A stretch of 64,000 nucleotides of DNA from Natronohydrobacter sp. (GCA_030603695.1 JAUVXF010000016.1:1-64000); one strand, 5' to 3'. Counted from the first letter of the stretch, positions 53,729 to 62,769 are shown. The notes: generated by a model from the sequence alone, not told the origin. A program made the numbers and translations.

Positions 53729-54724
53729 TTATTCCGCCGGGGTAGAGGCCTGCGCGTTATTGCGCGACTGAGAGGTTTTCACCTCTTCCACCCACAGGGA
53801 ATGGTGCTCTTTTGCCCAGTTCTCATCCACTTCGCCCGAACCCATCGCATCGAACGCGCCTTCCATCCCGACAGAGCCGATATAGATATGCGCGATCACA
53901 ATGGCCGACAGGCCCGCCGCGATCAGGGCATGAATGATCTGGAAGAACTGCCAATCCGCAGGTGCGCCAGCTTCGGCTGGGAAAAGCAGCATGATCCCTG
54001 TCCAGCTAAGCCCTGCGCCGCCAATGATAACGGCCCAGAAAATAACCTTCTGCCCGGCATTGAACTTGCGCGCAGGCGGGTGAACGCCCTTCTTGAACAG
54101 CCCGCCACCTTGCTTGATCCATTCCAGATCAATCTTGCTGGGCACATTGTGTATAACCCAAAGCAGGAAGATCATGATCAGCGCGGCCATGAAGGGCCAA
54201 GCCAGGAAGTTATGCGCAATCTTGCCCCAGGCCGACAGCGTGCCAAAAGCATTCTCGCCAATCAGGGGCAGGATCATGGTTTTGCCAATGATCAGGTTCA
54301 AGCCCGACAGCGCCAGAATGATGAAGGTGGACGCCAGCGTCCAATGCGCAAAACGCTCTATGGCATTGAATCGCAGGATCGTGCGGCCAGATGGCCCGGA
54401 ATCGATGCGGATTTTGCCACGCACCGCATAGAACGCGGCCAAAAGAGCAACCATGCCCACCACGGCCCAAATGGACAATGTATGCAGGGTTTGGCCTTGC
54501 AACACGGCCCAGGCCTTGTTTTCAGGCTTGATCAATGCGCCTGCGGCCTGATCTGGGATGGTAACACGCCCAGTGATTGGGGCATTGCTGCCAAGAGCCT
54601 GAAACAGCGCATCTTCATTGACCGATCTTTCGGTCGGGTTGACTTGGGCTTGCACCTCTGGCGCGGCCAGCCCGAAGGCCAGCACCACGCCAAGGGCAAG
54701 AAGCAGTTTTGTGAGATATGTCAT
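53729..54724 (-). CDS. fdhI: Formate dehydrogenase gamma subunit (cytochrome b556, FdoI/FdnI-like)
   Basis: The 331-residue protein has a signal-like N-terminus (LLLALGVVLAFGLAAPEVQA), a periplasmic segment, then four membrane helices. Histidines suited to two b hemes lie in FNAIERFAHWTLA, WGKIAHNFLAWP, IIHALIAAG and IAHIYIGSVGMEGAFDAMGSG. It anchors the alpha-beta heterodimer at the outer face of the inner membrane and passes electrons to quinone. The extra N-terminal segment of about 110 residues makes it longer than E. coli FdnI, as in many alphaproteobacterial proteins. Confidence 0.93.
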   Translation of the reverse strand: MTYLTKLLLALGVVLAFGLAAPEVQAQVNPTERSVNEDALFQALGSNAPITGRVTIPDQAAGALIKPENKAWAVLQGQTLHTLSIWAVVGMVALLAAFYAVRGKIRIDSGPSGRTILRFNAIERFAHWTLASTFIILALSGLNLIIGKTMILPLIGENAFGTLSAWGKIAHNFLAWPFMAALIMIFLLWVIHNVPSKIDLEWIKQGGGLFKKGVHPPARKFNAGQKVIFWAVIIGGAGLSWTGIMLLFPAEAGAPADWQFFQIIHALIAAGLSAIVIAHIYIGSVGMEGAFDAMGSGEVDENWAKEHHSLWVEEVKTSQSRNNAQASTPAE

Positions 54725-54736
54725 GCTTTTGGCCCC

Positions 54737-55333
54737 TTATACTGTCACTGTATCGCCATAGGCGGCGCGCCAACCCCAGGCACCCGACCCATAGCCACGT
54801 GTGACCACCCGCTCGCGGTAGATATCGGCGATGATATCGCCATCCCCCGCCAGCAATGCCTTGGTAGAGCACATTTCCGCACAAAGCGGCAATTTGCCCT
54901 CTGCCAGACGGTTGGCGCCATATTTGACATATTCCGCCTGGCTCATATCCGGCTCTGGGCCGCCAGAGCAGTAGGTGCATTTGTCCATCTTGCCGCGCGT
55001 GCCAAAATTGGCCGTTTGCGGATATTGGGGCGCACCGAAGGGGCAGGCATAGCTGCAATAGCCGCAGCCGATGCAGGTATCTTTGTTGTGCAACACGACA
55101 GCGTCATCCGTGGTGTAAAAGCACGATACCGGGCACACCGCCGCGCAAGGCGCGTCGGTGCAGTGCATGCAGGCCATAGAGACCGAACGCTCGCCCGGCA
55201 GACCATCATTGATGGTCACAACCCGGCGGCGGTTGATGCCCCAAGGCACCTCATGCTCGTTTTTGCAGGCCGTCACGCAAGCCTGACATTCGATGCAACG
55301 ATCCGCATCACAGAGGAATTTCATCCGTGCCAT
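54737..55333 (-). CDS. fdhB: Formate dehydrogenase beta subunit, four-cluster ferredoxin
   Basis: The 198-residue protein has cysteine groups for four [4Fe-4S] clusters: CIECQACVTAC, CMHCTDAPCAAVCPVSC, CIGCGYCSYACPFGAP and CTYCSGG with a later CAEMC. It wires the alpha subunit to the heme subunit. Shorter than E. coli FdnH, it lacks the C-terminal membrane helix, so it is held by the other subunits. It lies between fdhA and fdhI with gaps of 15 and 12 bases. Confidence 0.95.
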   Translation of the reverse strand: MARMKFLCDADRCIECQACVTACKNEHEVPWGINRRRVVTINDGLPGERSVSMACMHCTDAPCAAVCPVSCFYTTDDAVVLHNKDTCIGCGYCSYACPFGAPQYPQTANFGTRGKMDKCTYCSGGPEPDMSQAEYVKYGANRLAEGKLPLCAEMCSTKALLAGDGDIIADIYRERVVTRGYGSGAWGWRAAYGDTVTV

Positions 55334-55348
55334 TTTTGTTTTCCTCCC

Positions 55349-58309
55349 TTACGCCGCTGCGATCTGGCAAAGCGTAACCTTGCCTTCATGCATGCCGGTC
55401 ACCGGGTCATACCCATAGGTGGTGATAACGTTGACAGATTCGCCCAAGACAATCGGGTCTGTGCCTGCGGGGTATTTGGCCCGCTGGTCTTCGCCCTGGA
55501 ACCAGCCTGCGAAGTGGAAGGGCATAAAGGCCAGCCCCGAATTCACACGCTCTGTCACCAAGGCTTTGACGCGGGCTTTTGATCCGCCTTCAGGCCCTGT
55601 AACCCAGACCCAGCCGCCATCGACAATGCCGCGCGCTTGCGCATCTGCGGGATTGATCTCGATGAACATGTCTTGCTTGAGTTCTGCCAGCCACGGGTTG
55701 GAACGTGTTTCCTCGCCGCCGCCTTCATATTCCACCAAGCGCCCAGAAGTGAGGATGATCGGGAATTGCTCGAACACCTTGCGTTCCACCACATCTGCCT
55801 GAACCACGCTGCCGATATTGGGCATACGCTGCTGGCGGCGATCGGCGTTTGTGGGATATTGCGCAACCAGATCTGGCCGGGCCGAATAGATCGGCTCGCG
55901 GTGCACAGGGATCGGGTCTGGCAGGTTCCATGCCACGGCGCGGGCCTTGCCATTGCCGAAGGGCACGCAGCCATGCTGCAATGCGACGCGCTGAATGCCG
56001 CCCGAAAGATCGGTTGACCAGCTGACACCGCCAATATTTTCGCCGCCGATCCGCTGAATTACCGCCAGTTCCTGCGGTGTCAGATCGGTTTCCCAGCCAA
56101 GCTGTTCCAGAAGCGCATAGGTGAATTCTGGATACCCATCCTGAATTTCCGATCCGCGCGGCCAGCTGCCTTCGGCCAGCAGGGTTTCGCCATCGCGTTC
56201 CAGCCCAAAGCGCGGACGGAATGCGCCGCCCCCTTCCATTGGTGCCAGATTGGTATTGTAGAGGATATGCGTGCCGGGATGGCGCAGTTCCGGTGTGCCC
56301 CAGCATGGCCAAGGCAGACCATAATAATCGCCCTGAATTTCGGCTGGCGCATCGGGTTTCGCGCGCAGGGTGATCAGGTCGAAATGCTGCTGATTGGCCA
56401 TATGGGCTTTCAGGCGCTCCGGGCTTTGGCCCGTGTAACCGGTCGACCACCCGCCACGGTTGATTTCGCGCAGAATGGATTCGGGTGTTGGTTCCATCCC
56501 GAATTTGCCCTGCACCATCTCATAGTTCTTGAACATCTGCTCTGCAAAGCCCAGACGCTCTGACAGCGCATAGATCACGGCATAGTCGTTATCCGATTCA
56601 AAGATCGGATCGACAACCTTCTCGCCCCACTGGATAGAGCGGTTGGAGGCCGTTCGCGAGCCTGCACATTCAAACTGCGTGCAGATCGGCAACAGATAGG
56701 TGTTGTCGGTGCGCGAATGCAGCGCCGCGAAGGTGGTGGGGTGCGGGTCTGCAACCACCAGCAAATCCAGCGCATCCATGCCGCGCTGTGCATCCTGCAT
56801 CCGGGGCACAGTGTTGCCGCCATGGCCGAACACGATCATTGCCTTGATGTTGTCCTGCTGGTCAATTTCATCCGTGTCTATTGTCACAGCGTCAAACCAG
56901 CGGGTCGAGGTGATGCCCGGCACTTCCATATTCTGCTCTGGCGTGCGCGCATCGCGCCCACCTTTGGCCGGAACCGCATCGAAGCGCGATACGAAATATT
57001 CGTAAGGCACGTCCCAGACGCGCGACCAATGCCGCCATGCGCCTGCACCAAGGCCGTAATAGCAAGGCAGGTTGCCCACATCCAAGCCGAAATCGGTTGC
57101 GCCCTGCACGTTGCAATGGCCGCGGAAGATATTGGCGCCATTGCCTTCGCCGCCCACATTGCCAGTGGCCAAGAGCAGCAGGTTATAGGCGCGCACATTG
57201 GCCGTGCCGACAGTGTGCTGAGTGCCACCCATGCACCAGATGAAGGTAGAGGGGCGTTCCTTCGCGAATTGTTCGGCCACACGTTTCAGCGTTGCGCCGT
57301 CAATCCCGGTGATGTTTTCAACCAGTTCGGGGGTGTAATCCTTCACCACCTCACGTACCTGATCCATCCCCCAGACACGCTGGGCGATATACTCTTTGTC
57401 TTCCCAGCCATTTTCAAAGATGTGATACAGCATCCCGTTGATAACGGCGATATCGGTGCCGGGACGGAAGCGCACATATTCTGTGGCATGGGCCGCAGTG
57501 CGGGTGAAGCGGGGGTCAAACACCACCACATTCGCGCGCTGCGTTTCCTTGCCTTCCAGAATGTGCTGAAGCGAAACTGGATGTGCCTCTGCGGCGTTAG
57601 ACCCCATAAAGACAACAGTTTTCGCATTGCGGATGTCATTATAGCTGTTGGTCTGCGCGCCGTAGCCCCAAGTGTTCGCAACACCGGCCACAGTGGTAGA
57701 GTGGCAGATACGCGCCTGGTGATCTACGTTATTCGTGCCCCAGAAAGCTGCGAATTTGCGGAACAGATACGCGCCTTCATTGGAGAATTTCGCAGAACCC
57801 AGCAGATAGACGGAATCAGCGCCCGAATTCTGGCGGATTTCGCCCATCTTGGCAGAGATTTCATCCAAAGCCTGATCCCAGGTGATGCGCTGCCATTCGC
57901 CGCCCACCTTCTTCATCGGGTATTTGATGCGGCGATCACCATGCACCAACTCGCGCACCGATGCGCCCTTGGCGCAATGCGTGCCGCGGTTGATCGGGCT
58001 GCCATAGGCAGGCTCTTGCCCGACCCAGACGCCGTTTTGCACTTCGGCAACGACTGAACAGCCCACCGAACAATGGGTGCACATGTTCTTTTTCAGCTCT
58101 ATCGGCTGGCCCATATCAGTGAAGCCAGCAGCTTCTACCCGGCGGGTCATGCCTGCGCCAACAGTTGTGAGAGCGGCAAGCCCGCCCACCGTCAGGCCGG
58201 ATGCGCGCAGAAAGCTGCGGCGATCCAGCGGCTTTGCGGCCATGCCAGCGGCCATCTGTGACAGGCGGCCTGTAGAAGCCGCTTCACGGGTTCTGCGTTT
58301 GACAAGCAT
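55349..58309 (-). CDS. fdhA: Formate dehydrogenase alpha subunit, Mo/W-bis-PGD enzyme, Tat-exported
   Basis: The 986-residue catalytic subunit has a Tat signal (DRRSFLRASGLTVGG, twin Arg at 30-31). The N-terminal [4Fe-4S] site is Cys77, Cys80, Cys84 and Cys112 (CTHCSVGC...THCAKG). The metal ligand is Cys202 in ARICHSTTVAG, where enterobacterial FDH-N has selenocysteine, and the following histidine is the conserved active-site His. Molybdopterin-binding segments include CMGGTQHTVGTANVRAYNLL and the C-terminal dinucleotide-binding domain. It oxidises formate in the periplasm. ATG 58309 overlaps the fdhX stop. MoaC/MoeA and the chaperone genes nearby serve its maturation. Confidence 0.96.
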   Translation of the reverse strand: MLVKRRTREAASTGRLSQMAAGMAAKPLDRRSFLRASGLTVGGLAALTTVGAGMTRRVEAAGFTDMGQPIELKKNMCTHCSVGCSVVAEVQNGVWVGQEPAYGSPINRGTHCAKGASVRELVHGDRRIKYPMKKVGGEWQRITWDQALDEISAKMGEIRQNSGADSVYLLGSAKFSNEGAYLFRKFAAFWGTNNVDHQARICHSTTVAGVANTWGYGAQTNSYNDIRNAKTVVFMGSNAAEAHPVSLQHILEGKETQRANVVVFDPRFTRTAAHATEYVRFRPGTDIAVINGMLYHIFENGWEDKEYIAQRVWGMDQVREVVKDYTPELVENITGIDGATLKRVAEQFAKERPSTFIWCMGGTQHTVGTANVRAYNLLLLATGNVGGEGNGANIFRGHCNVQGATDFGLDVGNLPCYYGLGAGAWRHWSRVWDVPYEYFVSRFDAVPAKGGRDARTPEQNMEVPGITSTRWFDAVTIDTDEIDQQDNIKAMIVFGHGGNTVPRMQDAQRGMDALDLLVVADPHPTTFAALHSRTDNTYLLPICTQFECAGSRTASNRSIQWGEKVVDPIFESDNDYAVIYALSERLGFAEQMFKNYEMVQGKFGMEPTPESILREINRGGWSTGYTGQSPERLKAHMANQQHFDLITLRAKPDAPAEIQGDYYGLPWPCWGTPELRHPGTHILYNTNLAPMEGGGAFRPRFGLERDGETLLAEGSWPRGSEIQDGYPEFTYALLEQLGWETDLTPQELAVIQRIGGENIGGVSWSTDLSGGIQRVALQHGCVPFGNGKARAVAWNLPDPIPVHREPIYSARPDLVAQYPTNADRRQQRMPNIGSVVQADVVERKVFEQFPIILTSGRLVEYEGGGEETRSNPWLAELKQDMFIEINPADAQARGIVDGGWVWVTGPEGGSKARVKALVTERVNSGLAFMPFHFAGWFQGEDQRAKYPAGTDPIVLGESVNVITTYGYDPVTGMHEGKVTLCQIAAA

Positions 58310-58524
58310 CAGTTGTCCCCCCGAGGATAGTAACGATTGGTGCGGTAGAAAGTTTCGACATGCTCTGTCTTTTGGTAGCGTGCGCGCGTGCGCTCGTCGC
58401 CTGTTTGCTGTGCGAAACTTGGGCGCGCGCTGCCAGCAGTCAGGGCCGCAGCAGAGGCCGCGCCAGTTGCTGCCACGCCAAAGAATGCGCGCCGACTTAG
58501 CGGTGTATGCTTGTCATGTGCCAT
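58309..58524 (-). CDS. Formate dehydrogenase region Tat-target small protein (FdhX type)
   Basis: The 71-residue protein has a twin-arginine signal (SRRAFFGVAATGAASAAALTAG) followed by only about 35 mature residues (ERTRARYQKTEHVETFYRTNRYYPRG). It matches the small Tat-target family found just upstream of FDH alpha genes. Its role is unsettled; it may be a periplasmic accessory or small subunit of the dehydrogenase. The stop overlaps the fdhA start by ATGA. Confidence 0.9.
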   Translation of the reverse strand: MAHDKHTPLSRRAFFGVAATGAASAAALTAGSARPSFAQQTGDERTRARYQKTEHVETFYRTNRYYPRGDN

Positions 58525-58594
58525 CGGATCCTCCCATCTGGCCGGATGTGCAGGCCCTCTCCTGCGCCATCCAATTTTCGATATTCACACTGGC

Positions 58595-59200
58595 TCAAGC
58601 CGCGAGCGAAAACGCCCGCGACTCGATATCTGTTAGCAGCCGGCCAATTTCGGCCAGCGGTTGATAGAATCGCGCGCTTGGCGCGATTGCGAGATCATCA
58701 AAGAATTGTGCCGCCCATGGCGCGATATGACGGTTGAAAAACGCTGCCTGCGCTGTGGCGCTAAGCGGGATTTCTCCGGCGGCGATATCGGCCATCACTT
58801 CAAAAAGCAGCGCGATATGGTCTTCGGGTTCGTGCCGCCCTTCGGCGCGCGCAACGCCAAGCCGCGCCAGATCGCCGCGCAAATCGGCCAAGGGGCGCTC
58901 GTTCAGAAAGCCTGTCTGATAGAAACTGCCATAGGGCAGCAATTCGCCACGGCCGACCCCGATGAACAATTCGAAGAATTCGCGCTCTACCGCCTGTGGC
59001 TGCGCATTGCGCGCAGCTTCGGCAAGTGCCGCAAAGGCAAGCCCCATCGCGCTGTCATCGCCGCGCAAGTCTGCAATCTGCGCCAATAGCCCCTGATCGG
59101 GCGGCGCAACCAATAAGCGCGCCAGAAAGCGATACTGTTCGCTTCTTGCGGCATCTATGGCGTCGATGGCTGGCCCCGCAGCGGGCTGGCTATCTTGCAT
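58595..59200 (-). CDS. TorD/DmsD-family maturation chaperone for formate dehydrogenase
   Basis: The 201-residue all-helical protein begins MQDSQPAAGPAID and contains SEQYRFLARLLVAPPD, VEREFFELFIGVGRGELLPYGSFYQTGFLNERPL and EPEDHIALLFEVMADI. FIGxGxGELxPYGSFYxTGFLxE and the ExPDH-like motif are hallmarks of TorD-family chaperones. These bind Tat signals and hold apo-molybdoenzymes for cofactor loading. The start at 59200 follows AGGACATGAC; the 59260 extension is unlikely. Directly upstream of fdhX and fdhA on the same strand. Confidence 0.88.
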   Translation of the reverse strand: MQDSQPAAGPAIDAIDAARSEQYRFLARLLVAPPDQGLLAQIADLRGDDSAMGLAFAALAEAARNAQPQAVEREFFELFIGVGRGELLPYGSFYQTGFLNERPLADLRGDLARLGVARAEGRHEPEDHIALLFEVMADIAAGEIPLSATAQAAFFNRHIAPWAAQFFDDLAIAPSARFYQPLAEIGRLLTDIESRAFSLAA

Positions 59201-59322
59201 TGTGTCATGTCCTGTTCGCGCAGATTGCAGGAATATGCAACCGTATACAAAGTTAAACACAAGGGGGCGGTCTGTCCAGTGTTTCGGGCGCGTCAGATGA
59301 AAGATAAATCTACGACCAAAGT

Positions 59323-59970
59323 CTAACCCGGCAGCGCGCCGCCATGGCGTTTGCGCGGTGGGGGTGCTTCAGTACCTGACTGATTTGCTTTGGCTTTTCC
59401 GGGCGCCTGCGGCATGGCCTCTGTGGGTGCCGGCGGCTGGGAAGCGGGGGCAGAAGAGGGATTCTGCGGCGCAGAAACAGGCGCAGCTTCTTGCGGCGCT
59501 GGGATATCTTTTGCTTCAGTTTCTGGCGTGTTGGCGGCTGCTGCATCGCGGCGAGGTGCCATCAATTCGCGCAGCATTTCGGCTGCGCGGGCGGGCGTGG
59601 GGGCCACCCCATCGCCGGGCACGCCACCGGGTGTGTTCCAATCCCACGCGTAATCAACAGCGGGGTTTTTGTAGTCGCGGATGGCGGGGGTTAGCATCCA
59701 CATTTTGCGCAACGCGGCATTGCGCATGGCCTGGGGCACGCCTTTGCGCATGAAGGGGCGGATGTCGGTTTCCGGCGTCAACTCTTCCAGACTGGGCAGG
59801 GCGGCCAGCTCTTCGGGAGAGAGTGATTCTTCCTCCGGGGCGGGCGCCTCGGCCTCCGCCGCTGCCTCTGGCGCGGGCTGTGGCTCTGGTGGTTGTGGCT
59901 CTGTCGCGGCGCGTTTGCGCTTTGACCAGCGGCCTAGAAAACTGTCATCTTGGGGGGGCTGTGCCATCAT
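59323..59970 (-). CDS. DUF3306 protein of the formate dehydrogenase cluster
   Basis: The 215-residue protein has the DUF3306 signature near the N-terminus (SFLGRWSKRKR). A Pro/Glu/Ala-rich region and a conserved core follow (LPSLEELTPETDIRPFMRKGVPQAMRNAALRKMWML, TPAIRDYKNPAVDYAWDWNTPG). A disordered Pro/Ala tail ends PRKRHGGALPG. No signal peptide or membrane segment is seen, so it is probably cytoplasmic. Genes of this family occur beside FDH operons, which suggests a maturation or regulatory role; the biochemical function is unknown. The start overlaps or abuts the DUF3305 stop. Confidence 0.82.
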   Translation of the reverse strand: MMAQPPQDDSFLGRWSKRKRAATEPQPPEPQPAPEAAAEAEAPAPEEESLSPEELAALPSLEELTPETDIRPFMRKGVPQAMRNAALRKMWMLTPAIRDYKNPAVDYAWDWNTPGGVPGDGVAPTPARAAEMLRELMAPRRDAAAANTPETEAKDIPAPQEAAPVSAPQNPSSAPASQPPAPTEAMPQAPGKAKANQSGTEAPPPRKRHGGALPG

Positions 59971-60501
59971 TCACCTTTTGCGCGGGGCATTTACCCATTT
60001 GTCGCCCTCTTGCAGCACGCGCGGGGCGCGCGCGGTCATGGCATTGGGATCGACAGGCAGGCGCTTGCGCTTCTTGAACGGCATTTCCACATGATGCTTG
60101 TCAATAAACCCCGATATATGCGCGCGCAGGCTATCGGGCATGGGCACGGCCTCGACCGTCAAATCCAGATCAGAGGCATAGCCTTCCCCCTCATAGGGAT
60201 CGGCGGTTACGGCGATCACTTCGGCGGTTCGTGGGTCTTGGCCGCGCATGGCCACCCAGACAGAGGGCCGCCCCGATAAAAGATTGTCGCGGTGATGCCC
60301 GGTATCGCCCGAATACAGCGTCAGATCACGCCCGCCCAGATACCAGGTTTCCACCCCGTCCTCGCTGGACAGCAGCGAATTGGGCGCGGCTTGGGGTTCT
60401 TGTGGCAGCACCGCATAGGGGCGCAATTCGCCTGTGCCCCATTTCGTGACAGGGGGGCGGCGCAGGGCAAGAACCGAAATGCGCAAAACATCTTGTGGCA
60501 T
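59971..60501 (-). CDS. DUF3305 protein of the formate dehydrogenase cluster
   Basis: The 176-residue soluble protein begins MPQDVLRISVLALRRPPVTKWG and contains VETWYLGGRDLTLYSGDTGHHRDNLL, PSVWVAMRG and EAVPMPDSLRAHISGFIDKHHVEMPFKKRKR, the pattern of DUF3305. The start at 60501 follows AGGGGC. The open frame extending to 60708 overlaps the neighbouring gene and is not used. Always linked to DUF3306 and FDH genes as far as known; no activity has been assigned. Confidence 0.83.
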   Translation of the reverse strand: MPQDVLRISVLALRRPPVTKWGTGELRPYAVLPQEPQAAPNSLLSSEDGVETWYLGGRDLTLYSGDTGHHRDNLLSGRPSVWVAMRGQDPRTAEVIAVTADPYEGEGYASDLDLTVEAVPMPDSLRAHISGFIDKHHVEMPFKKRKRLPVDPNAMTARAPRVLQEGDKWVNAPRKR

Positions 60502-60512
60502 ATCTGCGCCCC

Positions 60513-61502
60513 TTAATTCAGCACGGGTTCTGCCAGTGGCAGGCCCGTCAGCAGGTTTTGGGGTTTCATGCGGATTGCGCCATCTGCCCCAAGCCCAAGG
60601 ATAAGCCAGATCGGCTGGCCCTGCAAATCGGGGCGCAAACGGGTGTGATCGTCTATATCCAGCCGGAACAGGCCCACCAATGTGGCCGGGCTGGGCTTGC
60701 CGGCCCAAAGCGCGTTGCCAATGGCTGTGCCGGCAGGATCAAGCCCGATGAACCAGCGCAAATCTATATCATCGGCGCGGGTATGCGGGGTAACGCGGCA
60801 TTCCAGCCCAAGCATATGGCGCAAAAAGGCTGCAATCGCCTCTGCCATGCCGCGCCGCGCTTCTGGATCGCCGCCAAAATTAAGCACCATCGTATGCGCG
60901 TCAGAGCGTGACCAATATGTCCAGTCATTGCCGCCGCCCAGCACATCCAGACTGTTCAACCCGCCCGAAAACATCGCTGTCAGCGGCGAGGCGTGCATTT
61001 CCTGCTCAAAAAGCTGCACCAGTTCTTCATCGGCCAGAAGTAGCTTGTCATCCTTGATATGGCTGCGCTGGGGGCGGAAGAAACATTCTGCCGCGCGCAG
61101 CACTTGCGGATCATCGCAGCCATCCAGCGCATTGCGCAAGATGAGTTGCACAAGCTGGCCCATGAACACCACAGGCAGCGTGACCCCCTCTTGCACAATG
61201 CGGGCATAGCCTTCTTCAATTGTGCCAGCCGCAAGCAGCCTGTCGCGCAGCCCCAGAAGAAAGCGCCAGTTTTCCTGTGCGTCTGCGTCTTTCAGCGCGG
61301 TGAGTTCCATCTCAGATACTTTCGCGCGGGGGTGCTGCATCAGGCGGGAATGCAGGCTGCGTTCTGCCGCGCAGGCATCTGCCGGGGGCAGCACTTCGGG
61401 CCGCGCCAGCCATGCAAGGATCAGCTCATCTGTGACCAGCATACGCCCTTGCGCATCCAGCCGCGTCAGATGATGGCCAGAGGCCACCCAGAATTCCGGC
61501 AT
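60513..61502 (-). CDS. DUF6352-type protein of the formate dehydrogenase cluster
   Basis: The 329-residue soluble protein opens MPEFWVASGHHLTRLDAQGRM and has a conserved helical middle (LPPADACAAERSLHSRLMQHPRAKV in part, WRFLLGLRDRLLAAGTIEEGY). NDWTYWSRSDAHTMVLNF and HTRADDIDLRWFIGLDPAGT follow. It has no signal, membrane helix, nucleotide-binding loop or cysteine cluster. I recall this family as a formate-dehydrogenase neighbour; the assignment is by pattern and position. Function unknown. Overlaps the DUF6505 stop by one base. Confidence 0.7.
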   Translation of the reverse strand: MPEFWVASGHHLTRLDAQGRMLVTDELILAWLARPEVLPPADACAAERSLHSRLMQHPRAKVSEMELTALKDADAQENWRFLLGLRDRLLAAGTIEEGYARIVQEGVTLPVVFMGQLVQLILRNALDGCDDPQVLRAAECFFRPQRSHIKDDKLLLADEELVQLFEQEMHASPLTAMFSGGLNSLDVLGGGNDWTYWSRSDAHTMVLNFGGDPEARRGMAEAIAAFLRHMLGLECRVTPHTRADDIDLRWFIGLDPAGTAIGNALWAGKPSPATLVGLFRLDIDDHTRLRPDLQGQPIWLILGLGADGAIRMKPQNLLTGLPLAEPVLN

Positions 61503-62047
61503 CAGTCTTCCCCCCTGAGGGTGAACAGATCGACATGATCCTCCACCTCCTCGACAAAATGAAAGGCGCGGTCATGGCCCTGCAAATGCGCACCCGAAAA
61601 GGCGCTTTCATCGCGGGGTTTGAGCGTGCGAAACTGCTCTACAATCGCGCCATCGTCATGGCGGCGGTGCAGCGCGATCAGCGTATTCAGGCCATGGGCG
61701 CGGCACAGGCTTTCGGCCAGCGCCACTTCTTCTTCGGCGGCAGGGCGTGCAGCGTCCAGCGAGGGCGCGCCCAGATGGGCCACCAACTGCCGCGCAAGCC
61801 CCTCTACCAGTGCCGCGCGTTCGTCTGGCCGTGCCTCTTGCACGGTGACAAGCGTGGAATAGCCAAAACTCTCTACCCCCAAAAAGCCAGAGCGGAAGGC
61901 GATTGCTTCCTTGCGCGACAGGCTGTCAGGCGACCGGCCCCAGAACAGAAATGTTCCCGGCACGGCCCATTCCCCCGGCTCTGCGGCATGGGTGAACACC
62001 ACCTTGTCCGAGGCATCCAGCCGGATGGTGCGGGGCAGGCGGGTCAC
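61502..62047 (-). CDS. DUF6505-type protein of the formate dehydrogenase cluster
   Basis: The 181-residue soluble protein begins MTRLPRTIRLDASDKVVF and contains EWAVPGTFLFWGRSPDSLSRKEAIAFRSGFLGV and a C-terminal GHDRAFHFVEEVEDHVDLFTLRGED. Acidic, with one cysteine, no signal peptide and no metal motif. It sits between the lipoate-ligase-like gene (ATGA-type overlap at 62044-62047) and the DUF6352 gene, so all are co-translated. No function is assigned. Confidence 0.7.
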   Translation of the reverse strand: MTRLPRTIRLDASDKVVFTHAAEPGEWAVPGTFLFWGRSPDSLSRKEAIAFRSGFLGVESFGYSTLVTVQEARPDERAALVEGLARQLVAHLGAPSLDAARPAAEEEVALAESLCRAHGLNTLIALHRRHDDGAIVEQFRTLKPRDESAFSGAHLQGHDRAFHFVEEVEDHVDLFTLRGED

Positions 62048-62769
62048 AGTTTTGGCCCTTCCGCTCCGCGCCAGCCTGTCGCGCCCATCTCTTCCAGCAT
62101 CGGGCGTGACCGTTTGCCCCCGCCAGAGGGCGTGATTTCCACCAGCCTGTCGCCCTCTATCCGGCGCACACCGCGTAACAGTGGCGGGTCTATCCGCATC
62201 AGGTAGCGGTTTGTCACGGCCTCTATGCCGTCATGTTTCCAGCGGTCAAAATACAGCATCATGTAGCTGGCAAAGGTGGCCACTATATCTTCTGCGGCGT
62301 CAAAGGCTTCTTCTTTAAGAGAGGTGGATTCGGGGAAGCGCCCCGGTTCTTCCAGATGGTCACGATCCGCGATCAATTCGGCGGCAAAGACCATCCAGTC
62401 GGGCATATCATCCGGCCCTGTGCCCGGCGCCACAGCAAAGCGGCCCCCACCAAGGCGGGCTTTGTCATAGCGCAGCTCATCGGGCCAGACCAGCCGCACC
62501 GCGCGTTCGGGCGGGCAATGCGCGGCCAGCGCATCGGCCAGCGCACTCATGCCAAGGGCGAAGGCCATTTGCGCCTCTTTCAGCGGCTGTTCCGGTTCTA
62601 GTACCACGGCAAAGGCCAAAAGCCCCGCCGACTGATGCAGCACAAGCGCGCCCGCCCCTTCGGTTGGGGCCAGTTCCGTGCCCGTGGCCAGCACATCGCG
62701 CGCGTGGCTTTTGTGCAGGGTAAAAGGCGGGGGCAGCAGAATGGGCGCTGTGCGGTCTAGGGTTTCCAT
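62044..62769 (-). CDS. Biotin/lipoate A/B ligase-family protein of the formate dehydrogenase cluster
   Basis: The 241-residue protein has a BirA/LplA-like fold pattern: an N-terminal LPPPFTLHKSHARDVLATGTELAPTEGAGALV stretch, a long helix (LKEAQMAFALGMSALADALAAH), then VRLVWPDELRYDKARLGGGRFAVAPGTG in the position of the KxGG nucleotide motif of the family. A C-terminal domain with RMDPPLLRG-like beta strands follows (RIDPPLLRGVRRIEGDRLVEI). No lipoyl- or biotin-accepting protein is encoded nearby, so its acceptor is unknown. It is the first gene of the minus-strand accessory unit. Confidence 0.78.
   Translation of the reverse strand: METLDRTAPILLPPPFTLHKSHARDVLATGTELAPTEGAGALVLHQSAGLLAFAVVLEPEQPLKEAQMAFALGMSALADALAAHCPPERAVRLVWPDELRYDKARLGGGRFAVAPGTGPDDMPDWMVFAAELIADRDHLEEPGRFPESTSLKEEAFDAAEDIVATFASYMMLYFDRWKHDGIEAVTNRYLMRIDPPLLRGVRRIEGDRLVEITPSGGGKRSRPMLEEMGATGWRGAEGPKL

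Noticed and set aside
53549-55582. 677-codon open frame on the plus strand
   Set aside because: It is antisense to mrp and fdhI/fdhB, lacks domains and a ribosome-binding site, and reflects GC-rich codon bias of the real genes.
56717-58057. 446-codon open frame on the plus strand
   Set aside because: It is antisense to fdhA, with composition typical of a shadow frame.
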